Source: Leuctra nigra
Lineage: Eukaryota; Arthropoda; Insecta; Plecoptera; Leuctridae
Direction: 5' to 3'
Assembly: GCA_934045905.1 (NCBI GenBank)
Contig: OW203764.1
Location: forward strand, 36,167,328-36,231,327
DNA length: 64,000 bases
Shown here: positions 45,002 to 54,646 of the stretch, piece by piece
Numbering within the stretch: position 1 is the first letter of the stretch
Layout of the letters: every line of letters starts with the position of its first letter
Notes under the pieces: model-generated
Told to the model about the DNA's origin: nothing
Seen by the model: only the letters and a program-made list of their open reading frames with translations
The model's database searches: none
Made by a program: the position numbers and the translations under genes

Positions 45002-45560
45002 CACTAGTTCAGTTTATTCCATTTCAAAAAGGGAATGGGAACCACGCCCATTCCTACCCCATCTACCACGCTATTGGTTGGTTGGTTGGAGGCGGCAAAC
45101 AAATTCAAAGAAGACTAGAGAAAAAACACATCTGCCAACTTAGCTGAGAAAGTACTTACATAATATTTACAACAGATTTAAATTACTTTTTAAATGTATT
45201 TTGTTAACCCAGGCTATTAATGCCGGGTAGGACCAACTCTGGATTAAGTTAATTATCGATGGTTAACCAATGAATCAAGTTGGCGCGAATTCCACAGCCA
45301 ATAAGATTCACTAATTTCCATCTAACCATCGATAATCTTAATCCAAAGTTGGTCCTGGCGTAAATAGAGGATTTTATGCAACTAGTGATAAATTATTTAT
45401 TTTATGACTGATTTAAAGATCTAGTGGTCGTTCTAACACATGAGTGATAATCACCAAAGCAAAATTTGTGTGGTAGTGGTACTGCAAATATGTCATCTGT
45501 GGAAAAATGCGAGCTTCTTGGAACTTCCATTCCCCTTTTGAAATGGAATAAACTATAGTG
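45002..45560. mobile_element. Inverted-repeat DNA element with CACTA ends
   Basis: CACTAGTTCAGTTTATTCCA and (from the right) CACTATAGTTTATTCCATTT agree over about 34 bases through CAAAAAGGGAATGG. No exact target duplication was found. It contains a nested TAA-flanked MITE at 45221-45360. Confidence 0.65.
45221..45360. mobile_element. TAA-flanked MITE (Harbinger-like)
   Basis: TGCCGGGTAGGACCAACTCT and the right end (AGTTGGTCCTGGCG) are inverted repeats, followed inward by mirrored GGATTAAG and ATCGATGGTTA. TAA stands at 45218-45220 and 45361-45363. Confidence 0.7.
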
Positions 45561-47301
45561 AGCGACGCCTATATCAGAAACCTAAATAATAAAGTTCACA
45601 TGCAAACTAGCATAAAAGATTGATTAAACAGTAAAATTTATAACTTCTCTGTACCTAGTTACTTTAACGTAACTGAGTCGCCCGATTTATTGCAGTTAAG
45701 CTAACTTGACTCCGCCCCTTATTCATTGATTACCGATAATAAAATCGCTAAAATCATTTGTGATTTATGGGAATCTTAGGTACTTTAGTTTAGTGGTAGA
45801 AATCATCATGATAGCTAAAAGTGAGCCGCAACTGATCTGTGGATTGGGGTTTTCTTGAAAAACCAGTATTTTGCGAACCCCTTAGTTAGTGAGCTCAATG
45901 GCATAACAATGGGGCATAGTGCGTGTGATGTCCTACCTAACCCCACTTTCCCCCGCTATCTTAATCCCACCCCTTTGCATCACTTCCTTTAGTCCAACTC
46001 CCATCATGCACCACACCGTCGCCACCTGCCCTACTTCCTCCCAGCATTAGCAGTCTCGACACAGCCTCTGCACAAGACAGTCATGCAATAAAGACACTCT
46101 CTCTAATCAAGCATTATCTCTATTCATCTCGACCATCCATCAACCTACTCAAGAGTGCGCACGCAAGTAAAGTAGGGGACGGCAAAATAAAATTACCCTT
46201 TTCCAGTCCACAGATCGACTGCTGGTCACTTAACATATGCCTACCGTAAAAATTAAGTGGTTAGTAGTAGGTATATTTTTTCTGACATTGGCCTCAAAGT
46301 CAGTGAATATTTCAAGATATGCTGCGATTTTATTATTAATTTGGGTTCTAGGCAAATGTAAGAAACTGTACAAAAACAAAAACTTGGAAAAAGACTGCCA
46401 AGCACCTTCCCACCTAAAATGATTGAGATCTAAAAGGAGGGCCAAGCAAAATTTGCACTATTTTGTAATGTTAAAATATGATCGAGCTAAAAATTAGTGT
46501 AATCATTTCACCCAGATACTGCCGTGAAGCACTGCACTTAACTTCAGTGCCTGACATTGACATAGGTAATAAGTCTCCAAATTTCAAACTTGACTGTAAT
46601 AGAAAATATAAACAAATTAAAAATGAAAGCATGGAATTAATTTAAAAACAAAATTCAATAATACAAAATGGAGCTTTTTTGCACTGGCTACGTACCTAGG
46701 GGAGCCGGGGGCTGAAAAGGACAGTAGAATGTGTAACATATTATAGAGTCTCCTAATTTTATCACTTGATGCCACTAGCAAGAAGAACATTTTAAATTAT
46801 CAAGTTTAACTAAATCTACAAAAAGTAAATGGGAAAAAAAAATTGTGTTTTCGCGCCGTGCAAGTACGAATTTTCAATGTTATTTAACATGGAAAGTATT
46901 AAAAACATTAAAAATATGGTTTTTATAATTTTGTATCAATAAAGCATGGATTGGTTACATTTTCACGTCATAATTTTACACGGGTGATCTTTTTATATCG
47001 AGGCATGCCTCGGGGTTGAAAGGGACAAATCGTTATGGGCTGAAAGGGACAGGTAATTTATATAGTGCTACAATAAAAAATATTGAAAATAAGTATAAAA
47101 TGGAAGTGAACACATGAGTTCCAATTATTTATGAACCAAACTTGCAATAAAATGTTATTAGTTCTTCAAAAACATAATTACATTATTATTATTATTATTA
47201 TATTGACTAAGAGTCTGGGAGCCGTTGCAGATATTAGTTGTCGGTTCTTCGGTAGAAGCTCCTTTAGTTTTTTGTGGTTTTGGCCCTAAAAAGGGCCGTT
47301 T

Positions 47302-47343
47302 GCCACGACGTTTCGGCGGAGATTGTTCCGCCATCCTCAGGTG
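47302..47343 (-). ncRNA. Hammerhead-like motif in the Jockey 3'UTR
   Basis: On the - strand the order is CACCTGAGGAT, then GGCGG, an 8-base loop, CCGCC, then GAAACGTC. CTGANGA and GAAAC joined by a GC stem are the two conserved cores of a hammerhead ribozyme. One extra T sits between the first core and the stem, and helices I and III are not obvious. A GGCCC/GGGCC hairpin follows. The same motif is in the second Jockey copy at 53717-53755. Self-cleavage is not shown by sequence alone. Confidence 0.35.
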
Positions 47344-47504
47344 TCGGAGGTCGAATGGTGATGAGTTCGTCATCCTCCTTCTGGCTGATTGGCCTGTGGA
47401 CCAATGAAATTAGGACATCTGGCTAATTTGCCAATTTTACCTTCTTCATTGTGATTGGTCGGCACGATTTTCGGCTTTATTTCAGTCGGCGACTGACGGC
47501 GCCC

Positions 47505-50219
47505 TTAGATGTTCAGAGCTGAGGTTGGCCGTGGAAATCGATCCCACGGACTCGCCTCTATGCGGCTGAGACTCTCGATGAGTGGATTGGAGTTCTCGGC
47601 AAGCTGCTCGTAGAATCGTATGTTGATCCCGAGCAGATGTTTCGCCAAGAACTCCAGATCCAGCTGCTGGTGGACGTCATCGGATCTCGTGAAGCGTGGG
47701 ACCCCTAGGATGAGCTTCCCTACCTTGTTTTGCACCCGCTGCAGGATTCGCAGCAGGTGCGTAGCGCAGCCGCTCCAGACAGGAGCGGCGTAGCTGAGAG
47801 TCGGCCTGATGATGGCCGTGTAGACCCGGCGCTTGGTGTCGGCGGACATTGCCTTGCTTCGAAGAAGTGGGTAGAGCGCCGCCATCTTCTTCGTCGCTCG
47901 CTGCTGGGTCCGCTCGACGTGAGCGCGCCAGGTCATCTTGGCATCCAGGACGACTCCAAGGTAGAGGCTGCTAGGGGTCCACGAGATGGTCTCGCCGCAC
48001 AGCGTCAGTCGCGGATGGTGCTTGACCTCCCGTCGATGGAAGAGCGTTGCCGTCGTCTTGGACGCGTTCAGCTTGATACGCCATTTGGAGTACCAAGCTG
48101 AGAGTCCGTTCAGAGCTGCCTGCAGATTCTTCTCGATTTCCGCCCCGCTCCAGGACTGAGCGCTGACGGCGGCGTCGTCGGCGTAGAAACCCAAGTCGAC
48201 ACCGGCCAGATCTCGTGGCACGTCGTTCGTGAAAACGCTGAAGAGGAACGGAGCCATGATTGACCCCTGCGGCACGCCAGCCTGGATGGGCCGGGTCGTC
48301 GATCTTTCTTCGCGGATCGAAACGTGAAAGGAACGACCGCGCAGGAAGCTGGCAACGAAGTTTACGAGATACGGCGGGAACTCGTGGTCGATCAGCTTCG
48401 CCAGCAGGCCTTCGTGCCAGACTCGATCGAATGCTTTGGCGACGTCCAAGAACACAATCCCGGTCATCTTTTTGATGTTGAAGCCGTGCGTGATTTTATT
48501 GACGACTCGAAGCAGCTGATGCGTGGTCGAGTGATGTTTACGAAAACCAAACTGTTCGTCGATGATCACCTCGTTCCTGTCAGCATGATCCTGGAGTCGC
48601 CTCATGGCAATCTTCTCGAGGACTTTCGATAGGCACGAAAGCAGGCTGATCGGCCGGTAATTGGCAGGATCTCTCAGAACTTTTCCAGGCTTCGGGAAAG
48701 CAACCACCCTAGCTTCCTTCCAGGGGGTCGGAAAGTGCTGAAGGTGCAGACAGGCGTTGTAGATCTGGACGATCTTGTCTACAGCGTCTCCGGGGAACTT
48801 CTTGATGATCAAGTTCGTGATGCCGTCCATCCCCGGTGCCTTCCTGTTTGGCAGCTCCCTGGCGTAAGTGCAGAACTCATCAGCCGTGCACTTCTCGACG
48901 TCATCCTCGTGAGCTTCTTCCGGATGCGCTTCTTGCCAGTCGACTACCTTGTTCTCGATCTCCGCACTGGAGAGGGTCGGCGGGTTCGGCTGGAACTGGT
49001 CCTCGAGAGATTCGGCCAACACCTCGGCCTTGTCTCGCGCGCTGCAGGCAAGATGAGTCTTGCCCTGGATGGGCGGACACGGCTCGGGGCGGTTTGTCAG
49101 GCGTCGCGTCATGCGCCAAATGCTGTTATCGTTTTCTCGCAGCTCTCCGACTGCTTCCTCCCACTTCTCACCGCGGTGCTCCTGGATCTGCTTCTTCAGC
49201 GATTTCACAAGGCGATTGTATCGTGTACGTAAAGCAGGAATTCGGTGCTGCTGCCATTCGCGTCTAGCGCGGTTCTTCTCGGCTATTGAGGCCAAGATTC
49301 CCTGCGGTAGATCGTAAATGGAGCATCTTTGCGGCGTAGAACGTGGCACACTTGCTTCAACGGCTTCCTGTACTGCAGATGTGAACTTGACTGCGGCGCA
49401 GTCAACCTCCTCCCGAGAAGAGAGCGGCCATTCCTCTAGTCTCTCTGCGATCTCGATCTTGAACTTCGCCCAGTCGGCCTTCTTGAAGTTCAGCTTCGGA
49501 GTCGGTTGGTGACCCGAGACCTCGTCTCCGATTGTGACTAGAACGGGATTGTGGTCCGATGACATCGCTGCCATCGTTCTAATTTCAATCGTATGCTGTA
49601 TGTTCTTCACCAAGGCGATGTCCAGCACGTCAGGTCTGTAGGTGTTACCTTGATAATGCGTCGGTTCTAGAGGCCCGATGACAGTGAAGCCTTCTGCTCG
49701 CGAGTGCGTCAGTAAGCGTTGCCCTCTGGTGTTGTAAACTCTTGAACTCCAGCACTGGTGCTTCGCGTTCAAGTCGCCGCAGATGATGGTAGGATTGCTT
49801 GACTCCATGAGGGCATCAATGTCTTCCAAATGGAAGGCTGCACGTGGCGCCAAGTACACTGAATATACGTGGATTTTACCTCCTGGCGTCTCCAATTCGA
49901 TGCCAGTCGCTTCGAGGGTCTGCAGTGGTGGAAGTACCAACTCAGTGTGTCTGAGATCTCGGTTTACGACAATCGCCGTACCCCCAGCCGCTTGTGCGTT
50001 CTTCGGTAGAGGTCTATCCGTCCGGTATACACAACAATTTGCCATGGCGAACCTGTGTTTCGGCTGAAGATGTGTCTCGCTCAGGAGCACCACAGGCGCG
50101 TTTTCTTCTCGCATGAATTCTGCGAGCTCGTCTCTTCGTCCTCGAATGCTATTTGCATTCCACATGGCTATGGTGGTAGTCTTATGTCTATTTACCGACA
50201 TTCTGAGTGGTGGCGGCAC
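47505..50219 (-). CDS. Jockey ORF2 protein (endonuclease and reverse transcriptase)
   Basis: 904 uninterrupted residues, near the 916 of Drosophila jockey. The AP-endonuclease domain comes first: IAMWNANSIRGRRDEL, VVLLSETHL, the catalytic ICGDLNAKH and SSDHNPVLV. Then the reverse transcriptase: NRKAPGMDGITNLIIKKF, VVAFPKPGK, NYRPISLLSCLSKVLEK, EQFGFRKHHSTTHQL, GIVFLDVAKAFDRVWHEG, GVPQGSIMAPFLFSVF and the active-site LGFYADDAAV. The C-terminus (SLYLGVVLDAKMTW, TLSYAAPVWSG) is typical of Jockey. All catalytic residues I can check are intact, so this copy could be active. Confidence 0.95.
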   Translation of the reverse strand: MPPPLRMSVNRHKTTTIAMWNANSIRGRRDELAEFMREENAPVVLLSETHLQPKHRFAMANCCVYRTDRPLPKNAQAAGGTAIVVNRDLRHTELVLPPLQTLEATGIELETPGGKIHVYSVYLAPRAAFHLEDIDALMESSNPTIICGDLNAKHQCWSSRVYNTRGQRLLTHSRAEGFTVIGPLEPTHYQGNTYRPDVLDIALVKNIQHTIEIRTMAAMSSDHNPVLVTIGDEVSGHQPTPKLNFKKADWAKFKIEIAERLEEWPLSSREEVDCAAVKFTSAVQEAVEASVPRSTPQRCSIYDLPQGILASIAEKNRARREWQQHRIPALRTRYNRLVKSLKKQIQEHRGEKWEEAVGELRENDNSIWRMTRRLTNRPEPCPPIQGKTHLACSARDKAEVLAESLEDQFQPNPPTLSSAEIENKVVDWQEAHPEEAHEDDVEKCTADEFCTYARELPNRKAPGMDGITNLIIKKFPGDAVDKIVQIYNACLHLQHFPTPWKEARVVAFPKPGKVLRDPANYRPISLLSCLSKVLEKIAMRRLQDHADRNEVIIDEQFGFRKHHSTTHQLLRVVNKITHGFNIKKMTGIVFLDVAKAFDRVWHEGLLAKLIDHEFPPYLVNFVASFLRGRSFHVSIREERSTTRPIQAGVPQGSIMAPFLFSVFTNDVPRDLAGVDLGFYADDAAVSAQSWSGAEIEKNLQAALNGLSAWYSKWRIKLNASKTTATLFHRREVKHHPRLTLCGETISWTPSSLYLGVVLDAKMTWRAHVERTQQRATKKMAALYPLLRSKAMSADTKRRVYTAIIRPTLSYAAPVWSGCATHLLRILQRVQNKVGKLILGVPRFTRSDDVHQQLDLEFLAKHLLGINIRFYEQLAENSNPLIESLSRIEASPWDRFPRPTSALNI

Positions 50220-51585
50220 ATTGGATCAGACTCGGCAGGAGACTGGTGACTGCGGTGATGAGCGGCAGGAGTTCGGCGATTAAAGTTGATAATTGACTCA
50301 CCAGAGTGTGTAGGCTTGTATCACCAGGTGGCTGCGGAAGTCCCTTGGCGGCGTTTGCGTAGCGCGGTGCTGGCTGCGATCTGCGTGGAGCCGACTCAGG
50401 ATCGCTCGGAGTCGGAAGTCCCTGGGTCGAAGGCGGTGGCGGCTGTCGCTCCTCGCGGGTCGGTCGCTGGCGCCGTTCAGTAGCCGCCGTCAAGTACGGG
50501 CATCCCCGGTAACTTGCCGGATGTTCGCCGCCGCAGTTGACGCACTTGGCCTTCTCTTCGCGTGGACGAGGGCAGACCTTGGCGTCGTGCTCCTCACCGC
50601 AGATGACGCAGCGGGGCCGCTGGTGGCAGAACTGCGCCGTGTGTCCGACCCGCTGGCAGGCGAAACACATGGTGGGGCGGCTTCGGCTCTTGCATGCCTC
50701 GACACTGACCTTGCAATGGCTGAGGTACTTGATGCAGCCAAGATCCGCTCGTGGCTGCTCCGGCTGCGTAGTCAAGGAGACGCGGAACAGCGGAAACTTG
50801 ACGGTCTTGTCCTGGTGCGAGGTGAGCTGCACGATGGACGTCGGCGTCAGTCCCAGTCCGACGAGGTCACGTCGAATGTCGTCGGGATCCGTGTTCATCG
50901 GCAGGCCGCGCAGCACGAAGACCTGCGACTTCTTCTTCTTCCCGCTCGGGAAGGTGTGGTACGGCACCGGGACGGCGCGTGTCATGAAGGCTTCAGTGAC
51001 ATCGCGGTAGTCTTCCGGCGTTCGCAGACAGATCTTCACGGACTGTGCGTAAGGCTTGATGGTGTAGTCTTCCTTGCAGACAGCGTCTAGGAACTCCAGG
51101 AGTTCGTTGTGCGACTTGAAGGCTTCAGACGCGACAACGACCGGCGGCACCTTGTACACCTTCACCGGTGGCGGTGAATCTTGCGTTGCAGGGGCTTCTC
51201 CCTCTTCAGGCGGCAGAACTCCGAATGCGTTCGAGGTCTTCACCGGCAGTGGCTTCGGCCGCGATTTCGGTCTTCCGACCTTCTTGCGCTTCATGACGTC
51301 CTTAGTGCCGCCGTCGGACAACGTGCTCCCTTGCTCGTTGCGGCGCCTCTTCGCGGTGACGCGTTGAAAGTCCATCGGCTCTTCAACATCGCTTGGTCCG
51401 ATGACTTCATCGTCACTTGACTCGGCTTCGCTGCTCGACGCTTGGGAGTTGATCCCCACCATCAGTTGCGTGATTACGGCTCGCGCATTAGCCGTCGATT
51501 TCTCTCTTCTAGTGGCTTCATTGCCCGCTTCGTTCGCTGCGACTTCGGCCTTCTTCCCTGCTTGCCCGTAAGTCTTGGGCAGCAT
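50188..51585 (-). CDS. Jockey ORF1 protein (Gag-like, three CCHC knuckles)
   Basis: 465 residues from the Met at 51585. The first half is low-complexity and acidic/basic (SSSEAESSDDEVIG, KRKKVGRPKSRPKPLPV). A domain with VFVLRGLPMNTDPDDIR has the RRM-like fold seen in Jockey and I-clade ORF1. Three Cys-rich knuckles follow: CFACQRVGHTAQFC, CVICGEEHDAKVC and CVNCGGEHPASYRGC. The tail is Pro/Ser-rich. It probably packages LINE RNA. It overlaps ORF2 by 32 bases (ORF2 starts at 50219), so ORF2 is read by re-initiation or frameshift. The frame stays open upstream (VVYESSSEQHLQDLL), so the start could be further 5'. Confidence 0.9.
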   Translation of the reverse strand: MLPKTYGQAGKKAEVAANEAGNEATRREKSTANARAVITQLMVGINSQASSSEAESSDDEVIGPSDVEEPMDFQRVTAKRRRNEQGSTLSDGGTKDVMKRKKVGRPKSRPKPLPVKTSNAFGVLPPEEGEAPATQDSPPPVKVYKVPPVVVASEAFKSHNELLEFLDAVCKEDYTIKPYAQSVKICLRTPEDYRDVTEAFMTRAVPVPYHTFPSGKKKKSQVFVLRGLPMNTDPDDIRRDLVGLGLTPTSIVQLTSHQDKTVKFPLFRVSLTTQPEQPRADLGCIKYLSHCKVSVEACKSRSRPTMCFACQRVGHTAQFCHQRPRCVICGEEHDAKVCPRPREEKAKCVNCGGEHPASYRGCPYLTAATERRQRPTREERQPPPPSTQGLPTPSDPESAPRRSQPAPRYANAAKGLPQPPGDTSLHTLVSQLSTLIAELLPLITAVTSLLPSLIQCAATTQNVGK

Positions 51586-51660
51586 GTTGAGAAGGTCCTC
51601 GAAGTTCAGTAGTGTAGTCAGGAGGTCCTGGAGGTGTTGCTCGCTCGAGGACTCGTAGAC

Positions 51661-53216
51661 GACTGGTGATGAGTTCGACTCGGCTGTCTTCTTTTATGGG
51701 GAGCGGTGTTGTGCTCCTCATTTCCCATTGGTCGGCTTGGTTTTGAGCCCAGTTCTCATTGGCCGGCTTGGTTTTGGGCTGGGTTTTCCCTGGCTCGAGC
51801 GCGTTTGGCTGCCCTGGTGTTGGCAGCTGGGCAGTCTGCTGCTCGCGGGTAGTCGGCGATGTCTTGGCCTTGGGCGAGGTTGATGTCTCGGGGCTCGCGT
51901 CTTGACGGTGGTACCAGGATCCGCGCCATCGCTGGTTTCCAGGCGTGGGGGAGATGCAGGCTGTCGTCCCGCCTGTTCATGTTGTGCGGGCGGCGCTCGA
52001 TCTCGACGGCTTCGCGTAGGGTCCGGAGGCCGCGGCTCCCGATGTTGACCAGTGACTGCGTCCGGTGTTGGCTAACCTGTACATGACCGACTTCGAGATC
52101 CGAGTCCTGCAGTCAGCACCGCTGAAACCACGCGTCTGGCTGCGGTATGTCGATGACACCTTCATTGTGTGGCAGCACGGTGCCGACACGCTGGCCGACT
52201 TCCTGGACCACACCAACTCGGTCCACGCGAACATCCAGTTCACCATGGAGAAGGAAGTAGACGGCCAACTACCCTCCCTGGACTGCCTCGTGAAACGGAA
52301 ATCTGACGGCACCGTAGGCCACACCGTCTACCGCAAGCCGACTCACACGGACCGCTACCTGAGCGCGACGTCTCACCACCATCCAACGCAGATCCGCTCG
52401 GTAGCCAACACACTCGCCAGACGCTCGCTACGCATCGCCGACTCCGACGACGCGGCCGGAGCCCCCGGATACCGAGGAACGAGAAGCACGAGCCGGACTC
52501 CCCATCCTGCCTTACGTCAAAGGCACCACCGACCGGATCGCCAAGCTCCTCGGCACCGTGAACATCAAGACGGTCTTCACCACTGACACCAAGATTGGTC
52601 AGATGGTCAACACCGGCAAGGACCGCATCCACCTCGAGAGGAAGGGAGTCTACGAGGTGCCATGCGAGGACTGCAGCCAAACCTACATCGGCCAGACGGG
52701 ACGCTACATGTCGACCCGCCTGAAGGAGCACTGCAGAGCCGTGGACCGCCTCAAGACTACCTCGTCCCTCGCCCAGCACGTCACCGCGACCAGCCACAAC
52801 ATCGACTTCGAAGGGACGCAGTCACTGGTCAACATCGGGAGCCGCGGCCTCCGGACCCTACGCGAAGCCGTCGAGATCGAGCGCCGCCCGCACAACATGA
52901 ACAGGCGGGACGACAGCCTGCATCTCCCCCACGCCTGGAAACCAGCGATGGCGCGGATCCTGGTACCACCGTCAAGACTTGAGCCCCGAGACATCAACCT
53001 CGCCCAAGGCCAAGACATCGCCGACAACCCGCGAGCAGCAGACTGCCCAGCTGCCAACACCAGGGCAGCCAAACGCGCTCGAGCCAGGGAAAACCCAGCC
53101 CAAAACCAAGCCGGCCAATGAGAACTGGGCTCAAAACCAAGCCGACCAATGGGAAATGAGGAGCACAACACCGCTCCCCATAAAAGAAGACAGCCGAGTC
53201 GAACTCATCACCAGTC
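51661..53216 (+). mobile_element. Penelope-like element bounded by a 403-bp inverted repeat
   Basis: The + strand part (52064-53216) is 5'-truncated inside the RT: LANLYMTDFEIRVL, the active-site RYVDDTFIVWQ and TVYRKPTHTDRYLSATSHHH, then after a frameshift a GIY-YIG nuclease (GVYEVPCEDCSQTYIGQTGR, TRLKEHCRAV). The segment 51661-52063 is an inverted copy of the last 403 bp (52814-53216). Both outer termini are therefore the same 3' end, GAACTCATCACCAGTC. Inverted partial copies are a usual arrangement in Penelope-like elements. It is GC-rich like the Jockey DNA on both sides. Confidence 0.85.
52064..53121 (+). pseudogene. Penelope-like RT/GIY-YIG coding sequence, truncated and frameshifted
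   Basis: The first frame (52065-about 52455) covers the end of the RT palm and thumb with YVDD. The second frame (about 52490-53121) covers the linker, the GIY-YIG endonuclease (YIGQTGR with the later RLKEH) and a basic tail rich in NMNRRDDSLHLPHAWKP. The shift lies between the RIADSDD codons and the LPYVKGTTDRIAKLLG codons. Missing: the N-terminal RT blocks. It cannot encode a working enzyme by itself. Confidence 0.85.
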
Positions 53217-53846
53217 CGCCGACACCAAGCGCCGGGTCTACACGGCCATCATCAGGCCGACTCTCGGCTACGCCGCTCCAGTCTGGAGCGGCTGCGCTAC
53301 GCACCTGCTGCGAATCCTGCAGCGGGTGCAAAACAAGGTAGGGAAGCTCATCCTAGGGGTCCCACGCTTCACGAGATCCGATGACGTCCACCAGCAGCTG
53401 GATCTGGAGTTCTTGGCGAAACATCTGCTCGGGATCAACATACGATTCTACGAGCAGCTTGCCGAGAACTCCAATCCACTCATCGAGAGTCTCAGCCGCA
53501 TAGAGGCGAGTCCGTGGGATCGATTTCCACGGCCAACCTCAGCTCTGAACATCTAAGGGCGCCGTCAGTCGCCGACTGAAATAAAGCCGAAAATCGTGCC
53601 GACCAATCACAATGAAGAAGGTAAAATTGGCAAATTAGCCAGATGTCCTAATTTCATTGGTCCACAGGCCAATCAGCCAGAAGGAGGATGAACTCATCAC
53701 CATTCGACCTCCGACACCTGAGGATGGCGGAACAATCTCCGCCGAAACGTCGTGGCAAACGGCCCTTTTTGGGGCCAAAACCACAAAAAACTAAAGGAGC
53801 TTCTACCGAAGAACCGACAACTAATATTATTTATTATTATTATAAT
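53217..53846 (+). mobile_element. Second Jockey copy, 5'-truncated 3' end in opposite orientation
   Basis: It begins inside ORF2 at the codons SADTKRRVYTAIIRPTL and runs to the ORF2 stop (53556), then through the same 3'UTR, including the hammerhead-like motif, to a TATTATTTATTATTATTAT tail. It is nearly identical to 47223-47848 read on the - strand, differing by scattered single bases. Together the two copies form an outer inverted repeat of about 0.6 kb around the block. Confidence 0.85.
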
Positions 53847-54054
53847 TCTCACTATTTTTCTGACCAAGTGCGAGACCGAGAACTATCCTTCGTCGATGCG
53901 AGCTTTGAAGAGCTCGTGATGCATTATATGTGATTTTTTTTAATATTGTCTCAATGAAGAAGAACAATAATGTATTGCTTCTTAAATGACATTATGCATT
54001 TAGAATTGTTTAAAATCTATTTTTCAAGTGTCCCTTTCAACCCCGCGCCGTGAG

Positions 54055-54646
54055 CAGTGGTGTAGTCGAGGGTATATGCCGTATACCTAAAAAAGTATTT
54101 TCACTGAAAAGTATACCCAAAAACTTAGAAGGGGTATACGCGGGTATACGACCTAAAAAAGGATTTTCACTGGAAAGTATACCCAAAAACTTAGAAGGGG
54201 TATACACGGGTATACGCCATATAACTAAAAAAAATAGTTTTGCTGAAGAGTGTAGATGTCAGGAATACTTAAAGTTTTGTGGTGTTTTACACCTAGTTTC
54301 ATTTTGTAAGCAAAAAAGTAAAAAAAGTTAATTTCAAAGTGTCAAGAAACCAAAAAGGCCCTGCGGGGCAAGGTGGTCCATGCCCCCCCCCCCCCCCCCC
54401 CCCAAAGTGTCAAATTATAAAATACATTGAATATTTTAACAAAATAAGCCTCATAACGTCTTAAAATTAATTTCAATGTGTCCAAAAACCTAAAACGCCC
54501 TGCGGGGCTGGGTGGGGGGCTCCCCCTTATTCCGAGGATAATTGTTTTCCTTTCCTTGTTCCCCCCCCCCCCCCCCCCCCTAGTAGTAATCCTGCGGACG
54601 CCCATGGTAGCGTATAGCCAAAAAACATATTTGGACTACACCACTG
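54055..54646. mobile_element. hAT element with tandem repeats and C-runs, 8-bp duplication (7 of 8)
   Basis: The ends CAGTGGTGTAGTC and GACTACACCACTG are inverted repeats; GCCGTGAG (54047-54054) and CCCGTGAG (54647-54654) flank them. Inside, a unit of about 74 bp with GTATACCCAAAAACTTAGAA repeats two to three times (54068-54230), and two C-runs of about 20 (54381-54402, 54560-54580) follow GGCCCTGCGGGG-type blocks. A related end, CAGTGGTGTAGTCGAGG, is at 5480-5497. Confidence 0.75.

Larger units (their letters stand above)
44321..46698. other. Intergenic DNA downstream of LAMTOR1
   Basis: LAMTOR1 3'UTR to about 44680, then AT-rich DNA with two inverted-repeat elements (listed). The 61-residue frame at 46237-46422 has a hydrophobic stretch but no conserved sequence, and its mirror strand is also open, so it is not called. 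45900-46200 is CT-rich and shows nothing else. Confidence 0.5.
47182..51660 (-). mobile_element. Jockey-clade LINE, near full length, both ORFs open
   Basis: Two overlapping ORFs, a 3'UTR of about 320 bp and a 3' tail of (TAA)n (47182-47203 on the + strand as ATT repeats). It is strikingly GC-rich compared with its surroundings, which fits a recent insertion. The sequence beyond 51660 is Penelope-like, so the true 5'UTR may be missing. 5' truncation cannot be excluded because ORF1 stays open upstream of its first Met. Confidence 0.9.

Noticed and set aside
46230..46445. Small membrane-like protein near 46237-46422
   Set aside because: Sense and antisense frames mirror each other, there is no promoter or homology, and the hydrophobic run is explained by T-rich DNA.
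48735..51090. Several + strand frames of 100-190 residues
   Set aside because: Antisense shadows of Jockey ORF1 and ORF2 in GC-rich DNA.
52240..52797. 185-residue - strand frame
   Set aside because: Antisense of the Penelope-like coding region.
47182..53846. Bacterial contamination, suggested by the GC-rich block
   Set aside because: It contains eukaryotic retroelement proteins, and the flanks continue into host repeats without a break.
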